Below are positions 40,289 through 52,600 of a DNA stretch of 64,000 nt, piece by piece. Below the pieces are notes generated by a model. The model searched no databases. It was not told the DNA's origin and was given only the letters and a program-made list of their open reading frames with translations. This DNA comes from Synanceia verrucosa. Lineage: Eukaryota; Chordata; Actinopteri; Perciformes; Synanceiidae. The stretch covers positions 17,515,240 through 17,579,239 of the forward strand of contig CM056558.1 of NCBI GenBank assembly GCA_029721515.1, in the 5' to 3' direction. The position numbers and the translations under genes are program-made. Position 1 is the first letter of the stretch, and the number at the start of each line of letters is the position of its first letter.

Positions 40289-40820
40289 TTAACTCTTTGA
40301 GTGCCATTGAGGTAATATGACGTCATTCAAAATCCGACGCTTGAGTGCCATTGACGTAATACTATGTCAAAGTGTTTTTTTTATTTTTTTTATTTTATTT
40401 TTTTTTGCAGCTGGTCGCTGATCAAGGTCTGCTGCAGCCTGTGAGTAAATGTTGGGGCTTCTGTGATTTGTAGCCGGGACATAAAGAGTTAATATGCGCC
40501 ACAGCGACCAAAGCAGAAAGTGGAGACGATCGCATTCAGAGAGCAAAACAAAGGGATTCTGTACACAAAGTGGCGATTTTGGTGAAAGTGGCCTCTACTC
40601 TCCTCCAGATAAAACAAGAATGGAACAAGGTAAAAACAAACTTTTTTTTTCATTATAAATAGTGTAACTCTTCTTTCATGAGCTTGAGCTTGAGCTTTTC
40701 TGTGTTTTCAGAGACATGGTAAAAAATATGCTGTGTCTTAAAATATGACTGAAAAATGGGCAAAAAAGCTGGCACAAGGCACTTTCGATTTTAAAAAATG
40801 GCTGGCACTCAAAGAGTTAA
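40289..40820 (+). mobile_element. TTAA-flanked MITE, copy 3 (long form, best preserved)
   Basis: The ends are a perfect 18-bp inverted repeat, TTAACTCTTTGAGTGCCA and its complement, including TTAA at each border. At 532 bp it is the longest and cleanest copy. Just inside the left end TTGAGTGCCATTGA.GTAAT occurs twice (40,297 and 40,341, period 44), a subterminal direct repeat. An interior T-rich tract at 40,374-40,407 has expanded. No protein is encoded. TTAA targets and a CTCTTTGAGTGCC-type terminus point to piggyBac-like transposition; Kolobok also uses TTAA, so the superfamily is inferred. Confidence 0.9.
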
Positions 40821-43817
40821 AGAGTTCAGTGTGGTCACTCCTTGCTTGCTCAGAGGTTTTGAATCACTGCCCACAGCTCAGAGTTTCTTCAGCAGTTCTA
40901 ATCTTGTTCGATGCTATTTCACAGCTGTTTCCTCGGTTTGAAAAGTAGCCCAATCAAAGCAAAGTAGGTAGAACTGAAAATGGGAAGAAGAGTCTGTTCT
41001 TGTGAGCCAGTTAAAAAACAACAACATAAAATGTGGGGTAGTGTCCCTTGAGGTAGCTGGAAGTAATCTAGAGTTTTGCAGAACCCATTATCAGCATTAT
41101 TAGCCTAGCAATAACGCTACATGACATTTCCTCAAGCATTTTCCCAGCACACAAGTGCCACTGTAAATATTTCAAATACTTTGCTATAGCTACCTCTCCC
41201 ATCGTAACTGAAGTTTTGACGGGGTCAGTTTCAGCCAAACGCTGTGTTACATGCAAAGCAAACCCATAACCTTATTGCTACAGTGACTCTGACACATACT
41301 GTACTCTTTCACTCCACAGAAAAACCTCCCTAAAAAGCAAAGAGGTGATGGTGATTATGAAACATGGAGAGTTGGTTTGAAATGAGTCATATCCCTTGCC
41401 CTGTCCAAATGGAACAGAATGGATATCTCCAAAAGTGCAGGCACTGTCTGCCATGACACCAGTGCATTTAAAGCATTTTGATTGCTATTTGTCAATGATT
41501 TAGATTCTAATCCCTCTGTGTGGCCATCAGAGACTGACTGTTGGAGGCTGTGGGCAGCATTAAAAAGGTCCCCAGGACAATGATTTATCAGCACGGTGCA
41601 TCTGTAAAAGCCAAAGCTGAATTAACAAAATCCTCTCCTCTGTGGTGTCTTCAGTAGTCAAAATAAAGAGGCCTGTACCTAAAACATTGGATTTTTGGAT
41701 TCAATTTAGTCCATATTATTAAAATTCATTATTTACATGTCTTGGAAATATGAACCTTTTCTTGTGCTTTCAATGAGATATTGTGGCCTTTATCAGAATA
41801 TAAAGCTTGCTCAGTTGTCATGGAAAAGGGTCCGCTGTTTTTTTTTTTTTTCAGGATCTTTTTTTTGGTATTTTTTATCTCCAAATCAGTTGTTTACCAT
41901 TAGCTGTAGATTGATCGAGAAACCTGCTGCTTCTTACTTTCCAGTATCACTTGGAGAGAATAGTTATTATGAAGTATATCATTTAATAATAAAGTATTTT
42001 AATTTCTGGACCAAATTTGATCTCAAGTAAAATGGTTTGTTGAAAACACTTTGTATATTGCCAATGGGCAGTTTGAACTAATGATTCTGTTATATTATGT
42101 CTGATAAAAAGCAATTATGGCATCTCTGCAATACTTTAAAATCTGTATATTGGACAATGGCTCGGCAGCACTCTGTTATTACAGGGATGAGCCCTCCAAC
42201 CAAGCATATTTCCAATCCAAATGTCAGCTTTGATTAATCACCTCAGTGAGAGCTGTCCACCATCTCATGCATCTGCCAAGACCCAGCTCCACCATGCCGC
42301 ATACCAACAGACTCGAAATAAGGCCACATCCACAGGCAGATCAGGACTGAGAAATTACAGTGCAGGCTTCAGTACAGTGAGAGGATATTGGAAGAGTGGC
42401 ATCAAAGAGTTTCATCAAATTGGATAATTTTGTGAAGATATCAAATGATCTGGGAGTCTAAATTGAATTAGTAAAAGGCATGATATTTCCGCAGATTGAT
42501 TGACATTTCTGTCTTTTGTGATGTCTCAATAAATGTCTATCATTTTTCAATCATATTACAAATTGAAAATCGGAATGATAACAAGCTATTTTTAGCTTCA
42601 CTGCTTTAAAGTGCTTTCATTGAAGAAATCTTGACAGTTAAAGATTCCGCTCAGTAGATTGAATTCCAATATTAATAAAAATAAAACAGTGAGGTTTGAA
42701 GATACTTAATCTGTTAAACATGTCTTCCAAAAGTGATTTGTTTGTGAATTATCTTCTTTATTATGATCATTATGAATATGATTTTATTACTGATAACTGA
42801 AACAATATTGTGATCACTCCATCATTCAGGGAGGTTGCTGATTCATGAAACATAACTGTCAGATTAAGTTATTATTATATATATTGGGTGTGAAAAAAGT
42901 ACAGTTGCTAGGAGTTTATTTTCTCAGTTTGAAAAATACGCTCTGTAATTTGAACAACGTGTTTTTACAGCAAATATTCTGTCAAAATTTTAAAGTTCAT
43001 CTTCATTTTGTCTTCCAAACAAATATGACTAATCTGCAATCTTTGTTTACAACTTTTCTGACTGCATGACAAAAACAAGTTCGAACAAGATGTACTTATT
43101 ATTTAAAGAAGGGGCATCAGTTGCCTTTCAATCATTTACATCTCAGCTCCTCAATTTCACCTCAGATTGTTCTACCTATATGCAATTTCATCCTCTCATT
43201 GACTGTATGTGACTATCACTTTCTGAAACCCTTTTACACCTCTGCATTTTTGTGAAATGTAGGCATCTACTATTACATATAGACATGAGTGTATTGTATC
43301 AAAGGTTTATTCAAGAAAAAAAAAAAACAACTATGCTCAACACAAGTTTGCAGTAAAAGAGCTGATAGTGCATCAAAAACTTTGCAATCTAAATTAGATT
43401 CTGTACTCTCATCTCCATGAAAGAAAAATCTCAATGGATCCTCCTGCATTCTACCTGGACATTCTCAACAGTTGTAGAAGTGAAGTAACAAAGTTAAGGT
43501 TTAAAACTATAATGTGACAATCATACCTATGTAGAGTGAAGAGGTTCTTATACATTCACAGGTAATTGTAGAGCTAATTATTGTCGACGATAACAGATGG
43601 TGCAATAGAGTTGAAGCTGATTAAGAAAATCCCCTGGCAAAGTTCCTGGAATGTTCATTTATGTTAAAATTACTGAGTATTTCAGCCACCAGGTTTTGTG
43701 GATGTTTATTTAGCATTTTGCAATAACACGGAATGATAAAGCCATAAATATGAAACTAGTTAACATGAGTAGGGCAGAAATACTTGCAGAGTGCATTTCA
43801 AGACACACCTCTACATA
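40821..43817. other. Non-coding DNA
   Basis: No gene or repeat family recognised; only short spurious frames and small T runs (for example near 41,840). Confidence 0.5.
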
Positions 43818-43870
<53 letters not shown>

Positions 43871-43946
43871 TATATATCTATATATGTGTGTGTGTGTGTG
43901 TGTGTATAAATATATGTATATATACGTATATATGTATATATATATG

Positions 43947-43990
<44 letters not shown>
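43818..43990. repeat. Compound microsatellite (TC)n(TA)n(TG)n...(TA)n(TG)n
   Basis: About 170 bp of alternating pyrimidine-purine repeats: TC, long TA, TG, degenerate TATG/TACG, long TA, then TG. Frames running through it on both strands (rich in Tyr and Ile) are repeat artefacts. TA and TG tracts of this length can adopt cruciform or Z-DNA forms. Confidence 0.95.
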
Positions 43991-43991
<1 letters not shown>

Positions 43992-46899
43992 AGGCAGACA
44001 TGTTATGGATTGCAAAAGTATACAATAATAATAATAAAATAATAATAAAATACACATCACAGACACACAACACATCAAGGCAAGGCATGTTAAGTCACTG
44101 TTTATATATATTTAACAACACAAATGCAATGCCAGTACAGTATTTCAATCTGATGGATGGGTCGCAAGAGCCCAACATCGCTGTAATTCATACAGTGAGC
44201 AGACCCAGGGTGTAAAACAACAGAATTAACTTTCCTTTTTCATAAGCATTTGTTCAGATGATGCTGTGATGAAACATTTCAAACAGCTCCAAAGAGTACC
44301 AGAAGTTACTTTTTAATTACTGCAAAACAATACACCCCCATATGTCCTTTTTGATTACCACTTCTTTGGCCTCTCTAATGTTGAAAAAGCCTTAAAGACT
44401 TAATGGACTGTGGTGGTACAAGTGATCCATTAATGGAAATTGACGTTTTGTCTCTTCTGTCAAGTTGGCACAATGCTTGCTGCAACATGGTAAATCTAAA
44501 TAAAAAAGAAACAAGAAACAGTTGACACAAAAACTTATTTTTTCATCCGTGACATGAAGTGTTTGAATGTTTCTTTACTGTGTACTTTCTGCTCTTGAAT
44601 ATTAAAGCTTGTCTTCAAGAGTGTTGTATCAAGATAAAAGGGGGGCATTGCTCTTCAAAATAGAAGCACTGTTTCAGTCAACTTGTGACAAAGAGGAATC
44701 CAAACACTAAAAGAACGTCTGTTGATGCTGTTTGACTGTGCATTCATGTCGCAGTCCTCTCTCTGCACTTAAAGTCCTAAAATACATCAGAAACTCTCAG
44801 AGGCCCAGATCAATCAAGCCCACCAAAGTGCCCACATTTGATACATCCCCATCCAGTCCCACTTTTCTCACTGTGTCTCACTAGCTGAGCAGCATGTAAA
44901 TGTTTAAAACCCTTACACATTAACTAGCTGCAGCATTTTGCACTTCATGATCTGAGGGTGTTATTAAACTTCTCAATTAGCTTCTAATTAAGACTCCTGA
45001 AGCAGCTGAAGCAGGATGGAGAAGTAGGTCAGGACAAAAACATTACAGCCTGGTCACACTCAGTGGATGCACCAATTAAAATGTTTGGGTCATGGAACCA
45101 TTTAATTCTGTGGACAATAACCTCAGGGTTGTGTCAGTGACAATGACTCAAGTCATGTCAAATGCGATGGCTTCAAATAACTGAAAATATACACATTTAA
45201 AGAGGAGATGAGAAGAAGTGGACACATTAAGAAGTGCTTCACACAAGATTCACTATTGATAGGTGAAAATTTCACATTTGTACTCCACACAAATTACATG
45301 TTTGTGTCAAAAATTGTGGAGACTCATGAGTGCCCATTGAATCCATTTGCATTTGTATATTTCATTAGAGTTCAAGGTATTGGTTTTAAAATCACCATGC
45401 AAGTATATCCTCGCCAACATTTACTGTAATTTTGCAGCGTTATTTAGTATTGAACTACACAAGCAAATTCAGCTTGAATCCTCCCTTCCAGCATGCCTAA
45501 AAATGCAACAGAGGAGTCGGGGGGCAAATGACTGTATGAGGTGTAGCCTTGTGGTTAAATTGTTAACCCAGACTCTGTCATGTAGCTACAACCAGCATAT
45601 CTGAAGAACACACACACACAATACAAACCCTCTGTCTGTCATTCAGCTGGTTTCCATATTTTCTGTCGTGCATTTCTGACAGCTGAAAAAATTAGAATTT
45701 TCCCCCGAGCAGCAGTGCGGCAAGAATACCACAGTCCCAAGCAGTGTTTATTGTAATGGTGACATTTGTACCATCAGCCCTTGTATTGAGAATGAAAAAG
45801 CATCAATAATCATGCTTTTTCTGTGGCTCTCTCTTTTTTGTTTGTGTTGACTCTTCTCTCCCGATCGAGATGGGCCGGAGCCCTGGGATCTGCTATCGCA
45901 CGTTTCAGATCATACAGTGTGACAGGGCAAACATCTCCTTGCAGTCTGCACAAAATGCACAGCCTTGGATAACCGCGTCTTAAGTGAAATGCCAAAATGT
46001 TACAGAAAGATACATTGGAGGTCATGGTAAAGTATTGCCCTCTTTTTTTCAGAGTGGATCGTATCAAGCTATGATATGTGTTCTGACTCTCATAAATCAT
46101 TCGGTACAACATTATTCTCCTTGGAGACTGGCAGGGAGTGATTCTCTTTCTCACTCACACACACACACACTTACGGCTGAGAGCTGAATTATAATGTGGT
46201 TGTTTATGACATTCAAATATATTTCAAGATGTGGTGACGGTCAAATGTCAAGTGGAGTTAGGTGAATACTAGATGAAAGCAAAATTTGTGTATCAGAGCA
46301 GCTAAAAGGCAAAATTGAAGAAAGAAAATGTACAGTTTTTCAGCATTGATTCAGTATTTGTCTGGTAAACAAAGAAATAAAACTATGTGTCTGCACAATG
46401 TTGTAAAGCTGAGCCACATGTCCTCAGTCTAGATTGTTGCAGCTGAAAGAGACAGAGGGTCCAACTGAATCTGTGGTTTTATACCTGGAAACAATAGCAA
46501 CCATACTGTGTCTTTGCTTCATATATTTGAAGGAAGAAATGCAGACATTAAAAGTCTATCATGTGTCCGCTTATCCTGATGTCACAGGAAGACAAGAAAC
46601 CAAAAAAAAAAAATAACAGCCACTGTATCTGTCTGTCTTTTTCACAATGACTGACCCTTCTGATAGTATGTCACACTTTAAATTAAGTATTATGGCAAAT
46701 ATTTAATCTAGCTACTGTAAATATGTTATCGGCATCGGCAGCAACTGAGTCTTTTGACTGGATTCCTTTCAGACTCCAACATGCTGGTCAATTTAAAAAT
46801 AAATAATTAAAAAAGAAAACCATGTTAGGAAGTCATAAAGAATCCAAAAGAAAGCTGAAGCTACTTTTCATGTGACATTTATGTACCATGTCGTGACTT
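43991..46899. other. Non-coding DNA
   Basis: No gene recognised. Contains (AAT)n near 44,025-44,050 and a CA run near 46,157-46,172. All frames are short and overlap on both strands. Confidence 0.5.
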
Positions 46900-46951
46900 T
46901 TGACATATAAATATGTATTAATGTATATTAGATATTATATATTTTATACTG

Positions 46952-47042
<91 letters not shown>

Positions 47043-47295
47043 ATAATTACATATAACATTTCTGTGCAATAAAGGGTATCAAACGCACAATAATTTAATT
47101 CCTGCAATGTGCAATAACTTTATTGTAGCAATAACGGTGCCTTATTACTGTAAATGGTAGCTCATTATGTCTTTTCGACTTTATCTTTTTTTAAGTTTGA
47201 CTATTTTTCACATTTCACTAAGCAACAAGTGGAGCAGCGCTCCTAATTTCGTTGTATGTACTGTCATATAATGACAATAAAGGCTTTTCATTTGA
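46900..47295 (+). repeat. LINE-tail-like dispersed repeat, copy 2, with internal (TA)n
   Basis: Shares with the 26.2-kb copy, in the same order, TATTAATGTATATT, a long TA tract, TTTCTG(T/C)GCAATAA, GTAGCAA, a TTTTTAAGTTTGAC block, GCA.CA.GTGGAGCAGC.CT and the terminal ACTGTCATATAATGACAATA followed by AAGG. The tail AATGACAATAAAGG resembles a non-LTR retrotransposon 3' end. Family not assigned. Confidence 0.65.
46953..47039. repeat. (TA)n-(TG)n-(TA)n microsatellite
   Basis: Two TA arrays of about 40 bp flank a short ACACGTGTGTGTG core, giving a nearly self-complementary structure. Confidence 0.95.
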
Positions 47296-48720
47296 TTTGA
47301 CAACTACGGAAACAGCACCATTGAAGGTAACAAAACCATTCAGTGAGTTTTAGCTGGGAAAAATGGATAACACAATGTCACATAAGAACAAAACGATGTC
47401 AGATATGACTAACTTAACTCCAACAACAGTGTTCTAGTTGAAAGTCTGGTTTGTTCAAGTGTAGAATTTTCTCTCCGATGTGTTTGCTTTACAGTCAGTA
47501 CAGTGTACATAATACACGATGTGCCACGAGCAAACAAAGGCCCTGTTATTGCACACAAAATGACTTATAAATTAACCTGTCATGCATGCACCAATTGGTG
47601 AGACTGGACTGATTCAATAAATTCTGCAGATATGAATTCTGTATATATCTCAAGTACAACTTTTAATCTACTAAAGTACAAATTGTTTCAATCCAAGCTT
47701 ATTCTTGGATCTGACCAATTAAGTATTTTTTTTCTCATCTCCTTTCAATTGACTGAAAACACACAAGATGCATCAAATGAGATGAGGCCATCACCTCATT
47801 TATTCGTTTTCTACAAGTCACTTATGTAGACAATGGGAGCATTGCCGGTAGCGAGGGGAATAAATCTAAAGAAATGTGTGAACTTTGATTTAGAGGTGGT
47901 GGAAAGATGCTGTGTGACAAACAGTGACCTCTAATAATTTTATTGTCTTCTGTACTGCACCTTGTTGAGCAGAAGAAGCAGTGAACTGAACATACCAACA
48001 TAATTCATTATCACAACATAATTTAAAAAAATTGCAAATAATATAACAAAAAACAGTTAATTATATTGATCCTATTAACATATTTCCAAAAACTGGATCT
48101 TCAGAAACTTCAAAAACAGTTTCTTTTGCTCCAAAAACAGCTTTTTAAAACACGTATAACTCAATTAAAACAAACCCAAACTGCTACTTTGATCTCGTCT
48201 TTAATGAAAAAATTTAGTGGAGATCTAATTAATTCACGAAATATAATTGTAAAAACATATGAATGTTCTTTTACTAACAGACACTGACAATTTGGGTGAA
48301 CTGAATATGACATTAAGTGTTTTTTTTTTCCTTGTTACATTTACAGCCACAGTTAAATGAGTCCTTGCTTCACCTAAAACCCAAACGGTGCGACAGTATA
48401 AGCTCACAGTACTGAGTAGGATCTGTTCATGAGTGTTTCAGGAAAAGCCGACAGAATTCCACAGAACAGACTCCACTTTATGCTGCGCTTCTTTGAGCAA
48501 GTGGGTGACACAAGCACAAATCGTGCTAATCCTTGACACACTTTCCTGCACTGCTTGTTACTGTCATACCCTGTACCTCACCTTTCTCCCTCCAGGTGCA
48601 ATCAATTCCATGGTAAAACTACCAAATTGGTGCAGGTGAGAGAAAGTAAAAACCCATGACCACAAGCCCTGTTATCCACCACATGCCGTGTTTTTCTATT
48701 ATTATTTCCCTAGACAGTTA
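47296..48720. other. Non-coding DNA
   Basis: No gene or repeat family recognised. Confidence 0.5.
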
Positions 48721-49046
48721 TTCATTAGCACTGTCACCTCACAGCAAGAAACTACCAGGTTCGAATCCACGGCCCGGGGCCTTTCTGTGTGGAGTTTGCA
48801 TGTTCTCCGGGTACTCCGGCTTCCTCCCACCATCCAAAGACATGCATGGGGATTAGGTTAATTGGCTAATTTAAATTGTCTGTAGATGTGAATGTGAGTG
48901 TGAGTGGTTGTCTGTCATGCCATGTGCCCAGTGATGAACTGGCGACTTGTTCAGGGTGTACCCTGCCTTTCGCCCTAAGACAGCTGGGTTAGGCTCCAGC
49001 CACCCTATGTGATGATAAGCGATAGATGATGGATGGATGGATAGAC
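48721..49046 (+). mobile_element. tRNA-related SINE / LINE-tail repeat
   Basis: The sequence contains GCACTGTCACCTCACAGCAA, then GGTTCGAATCC (an exact RNA polymerase III box B), GGGGCCTTTCTGTGTGGAG, TTTGCATGTTCTCCGGGTAC, CCAAAGACATGCATG, TTAGGTTAATTGGC, GTGAATGTGAGTGTGAGTGG, TTGTTCAGGGTGTACCCTGC, TTAGGCTCCAGCC, and a terminal (GATG)n run. This is a very common fish retroposon. The recognisable 5' part with box A is missing or too degraded to see, and a short segment before CGGGTACTCCGG appears deleted relative to what I remember of the family. Confidence 0.88.
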
Positions 49047-52000
49047 ATTTATTCAATATTCAGCACTACAACTGTGGTTGTAAAATGTCTCAGGTTCATG
49101 TTAAAATGGAGAACCATTAATTATGCATTGTTGCCGAGTTAGTTTTACTCATGTTATTATTAATAAATGCTAGTTATGGTGCAAGTAATGGGAAAGACTG
49201 CAGAGCTGAGTGTAGCTGTGAAGTCCCCTGTTGTGTGATTTGGCCCAGTAGATTACCACACATGAACAGAACCACTATGGCCCAGCATGGGGCTTGCAAC
49301 TTGCCCTTAAAGCAGGAAACCAACAGATTAGCCTTACAGGGCCAGTTCTGTTGAACCATAATGGAGAAAATAGCTGCGGCCAGAGGGAGCAATTCCAACT
49401 GTTGCACTTTTTTCCTTCTTCGTATTAACTTACCACAGCAAGTTGCTTCAGTGGTAAAGTGTAGTGTAGTTTTGTAGGGCTATATATGATTTTGATTAAT
49501 GGGCAAATTTAGCAGAAGTATTTCAAAAATTAAAAAGAAGTAAAAAAAAACATGCATGTCTGTTGCATTTACATATTTAACATTTACAGTTGATTTTGTA
49601 ATGTGGAACACGGAAGTGGGAGATGGAATGTGACTGTAAATGTCAGAATGTAAATGAAACAATTTTCATCTGACCTGTGTGAAGAAAAGAGAAGTGAGAT
49701 TAAAACTAATAATACCAAATAAAACCAGTAGAAAGTCATGTTCCTTTTTAAATGGACACTGAACAAAGACCTGCCAATTTCTGATTTCTAATGAAAAGTG
49801 TTTTTTTCCCCTTTCTTATACATCATTGAGCACCAGGAAACCAATGAAAATAACCTGCTCATTGTTTCCAGCAGGAAAAATATCCTCACAGCTGAGCAGA
49901 GAACAGGTCAAAGCCCTGAGAGAGAGATTGGATCTAAATTGCTCCAATCTTGGTGTTAGATAACAGCTGAGGGACCCCCACTGCTGCTGCTGCACGGCGC
50001 CACATCACCAGGTGCAGTAATGAGAGGGCCACAGGTTCGCTCTTCATTACTTAGTCTTTTAAAATGTTGCCCTTTTGAGTGCCTTTTACCAGAATGGTCA
50101 CCCCTCCTAAACAAAAAAAACAGCAAAGGCCCCTCCAGAGCCTCTTAATAAGCCGTGGGTGTTGTGGAGGTTAATCTGTATTGTTCGAGCTGATGCCAGA
50201 AGAGGGGTGGATCTCCTCTGATCCCCTCCATGTGCTGATAGCCGCCCCCTAACAGGCAACAAACATCCCATGGCACGTTTTGTTTACGTAGCCCTGCCGC
50301 GGGACTCTGTTGTTGTGCTTGTGTCATGGACACAGAGATAACCTCTCTCCAACAAGGAGTTTAATTGCCTGCCCCCTGTGTTGGCAGGATCAGAAGAGAG
50401 GAGGAGGAGGAAGGCGCAGGTGCAATCTCTCTTATGGGGCCAAGTCTAACTGAAAGTCCACTAATATGACTGCAATGCAAGAAAAATTCAATATGTACTA
50501 GAATTATTTTTGAAAGAAAGGAGCATTAATTGAGTTCAGCTGACAGAGGGTTGAAGGTTTTACAACTCCTCCTCTGAAACTACCAATTCTATGCTGAGTG
50601 CAACAGCTTTGTAAGATACACAGGACGAAAAAAAAAAAAAAATGTAAATCACTTCCACAGAAAAAGTCACCTTGTTTCAGGGAAAGGGTCATGCAGTAAA
50701 TAATGTGGGTGGTGCTGATCCCTGACCCAGCTGCCATGGTTTGAATACAATTTTTAAATGATTATTCTAAACATTTCTGGACTATTGGATGAATAATAAC
50801 ACAGTATCACAAGAGGCCGAAAGTGACAACCACCGGGTTGCCTTGAAGTGAACTTGGTGTATCTTTCAGCAATTTACAGCACATTTAACCTTCACTGGTG
50901 TAGAGGTTTGAATGAATGCCCAATCAAGTTCAAATCAGTCAAAACTTTGTGAAGAACCTGTGTGGAAATGTGTCACATTGAAAATATAACTAATACTTGT
51001 TTCAGCTAGTACAAAGCAAAACGACACATTCTCATACATGCATGGTGGAATGCATCTGAACAAGGGGGTCATCATTTCAAAGCACATGCAGGAGTTGGGG
51101 CATATATGTAATGAAACAGCCTACTTTATTGATGCATGAGTATTAAGTAGTTAGAGAAGACTTTTTAAGAATAAAAAAATGCAGTCATAAAAAAATATTA
51201 CATATATTATATTATTATTATATATTATATCATATTATATCTGAAAGTTACTAGTGCCAATGTTATTTTATTGTTTCTGCTGCTCCATTATTGTGCGCTA
51301 CATGATTTGGGGGGCTTGAAGTCCTATAGCAATGAATAAAAGTTCAGCTAAGGTAAAAAGACAGGAACATACTTTATTTTACAGTTAAATGGAAATATAA
51401 ATCAGTGATATCATTGCAATTGGGTTGAAAATGGCATACATACGCACAGCATTCACATTTAATCAAACATAATGTTGTTTTTTTAAATAATGATCATCAA
51501 AACTCAAATTAACTTGCATGCATTTGTAAAGAATGTTTGAGCTTGAGCAGTGCGAGTTCACCATGAGCTCATTTGTTGAATGTCGTTAGCTTACTATGTT
51601 CACCTCCCCATGCAAATAGAGTGCATTAATCATGGGCTGTGTTTTGCATAAAGGAACAACCAAGTGCAAACTATTGCCTGTAAAATACAGCGTGTTGGAA
51701 ATAATTTCAACCTCTTCTAATCTCTGACTAATATTGTTAGCATGTCAGACATTTATAGTGGGCCTCAAGGACTCCTTGTGAAAGTGTTTCCTGAAGATCA
51801 AAGCAACGCAGGTGCTGTTTACTGACAACATGTGTTCGGCTGTACTTTGATACTTTCTAGATTAAAGTAGAGCTTGTTGAACCTGAGTACATACCTTTAT
51901 TAACATAATTATCTCATTGAAGATGGTAATCATATCTATTTCACGATACAATTTTTCCCATTATAATATAATGACTAATTAAAGAGAATTAAAGTGAACA

Positions 52001-52257
52001 CCATGCATCCTATGGGACTCTTCAAGCATAGATAGGTGAAGAATAGATTTGTCTTCCAGTCTCTTTAGTTGAAATTAACATATTGCCTTTGATTGCATCA
52101 CCACATTGGGTCTTTGTACTCCTCTGCTGCATAGTCTAACACACTTGCGTACAGTATGTTACCTAAGCATAATGTCTCAGATCTTTATTTAGTGTCCAAT
52201 GCTGTCAGCGATGGTTAATTCTGGAGTTAAAGTGTCCCACATTGTTCATGTACAGTA
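49047..52257. other. Non-coding DNA
   Basis: No gene recognised. The part at 49.95-50.46 kb is less AT-rich, repeat-free and could be a conserved element. TA-rich repeats occur near 51,190-51,240. Confidence 0.45.
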
Positions 52258-52600
52258 CACTGATCACACATAATATTATGAGCACCTGCCTAATATTGTG
52301 ATGCCACTCCCCAGCAACAAACTGTGATGCACTGTGTAGTCTGACACCTTTCTATCAGAATCAGCAAAAACATCTTTGGTAATTTGAGCTATAGTCACTT
52401 GTCTGTTGGTTCAGACCACCAGTACCAGCCTTCACTGCCCACCTGCATCAATGATCCTTGTCCTATCATGACCCTGTCTCTGGTTCACTACTGGTCCAAG
52501 GAAGGACCACTTTTGATAGATCCTGACCACTGCAGACCAGGAACACCCCACAAGAGCTGCAGTTCTGGAGATGCTCTGACCCAGTCCTCCAGACATCACT

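Noticed and set aside
43750..44088. Tyr/Ile-rich frames on both strands
   Set aside because: Translations of the TA/TG/TC microsatellite.
48751..48770. tRNA gene suggested by GGTTCGAATCC
   Set aside because: Box B is embedded in a SINE; no cloverleaf, box A or acceptor stem can be formed.
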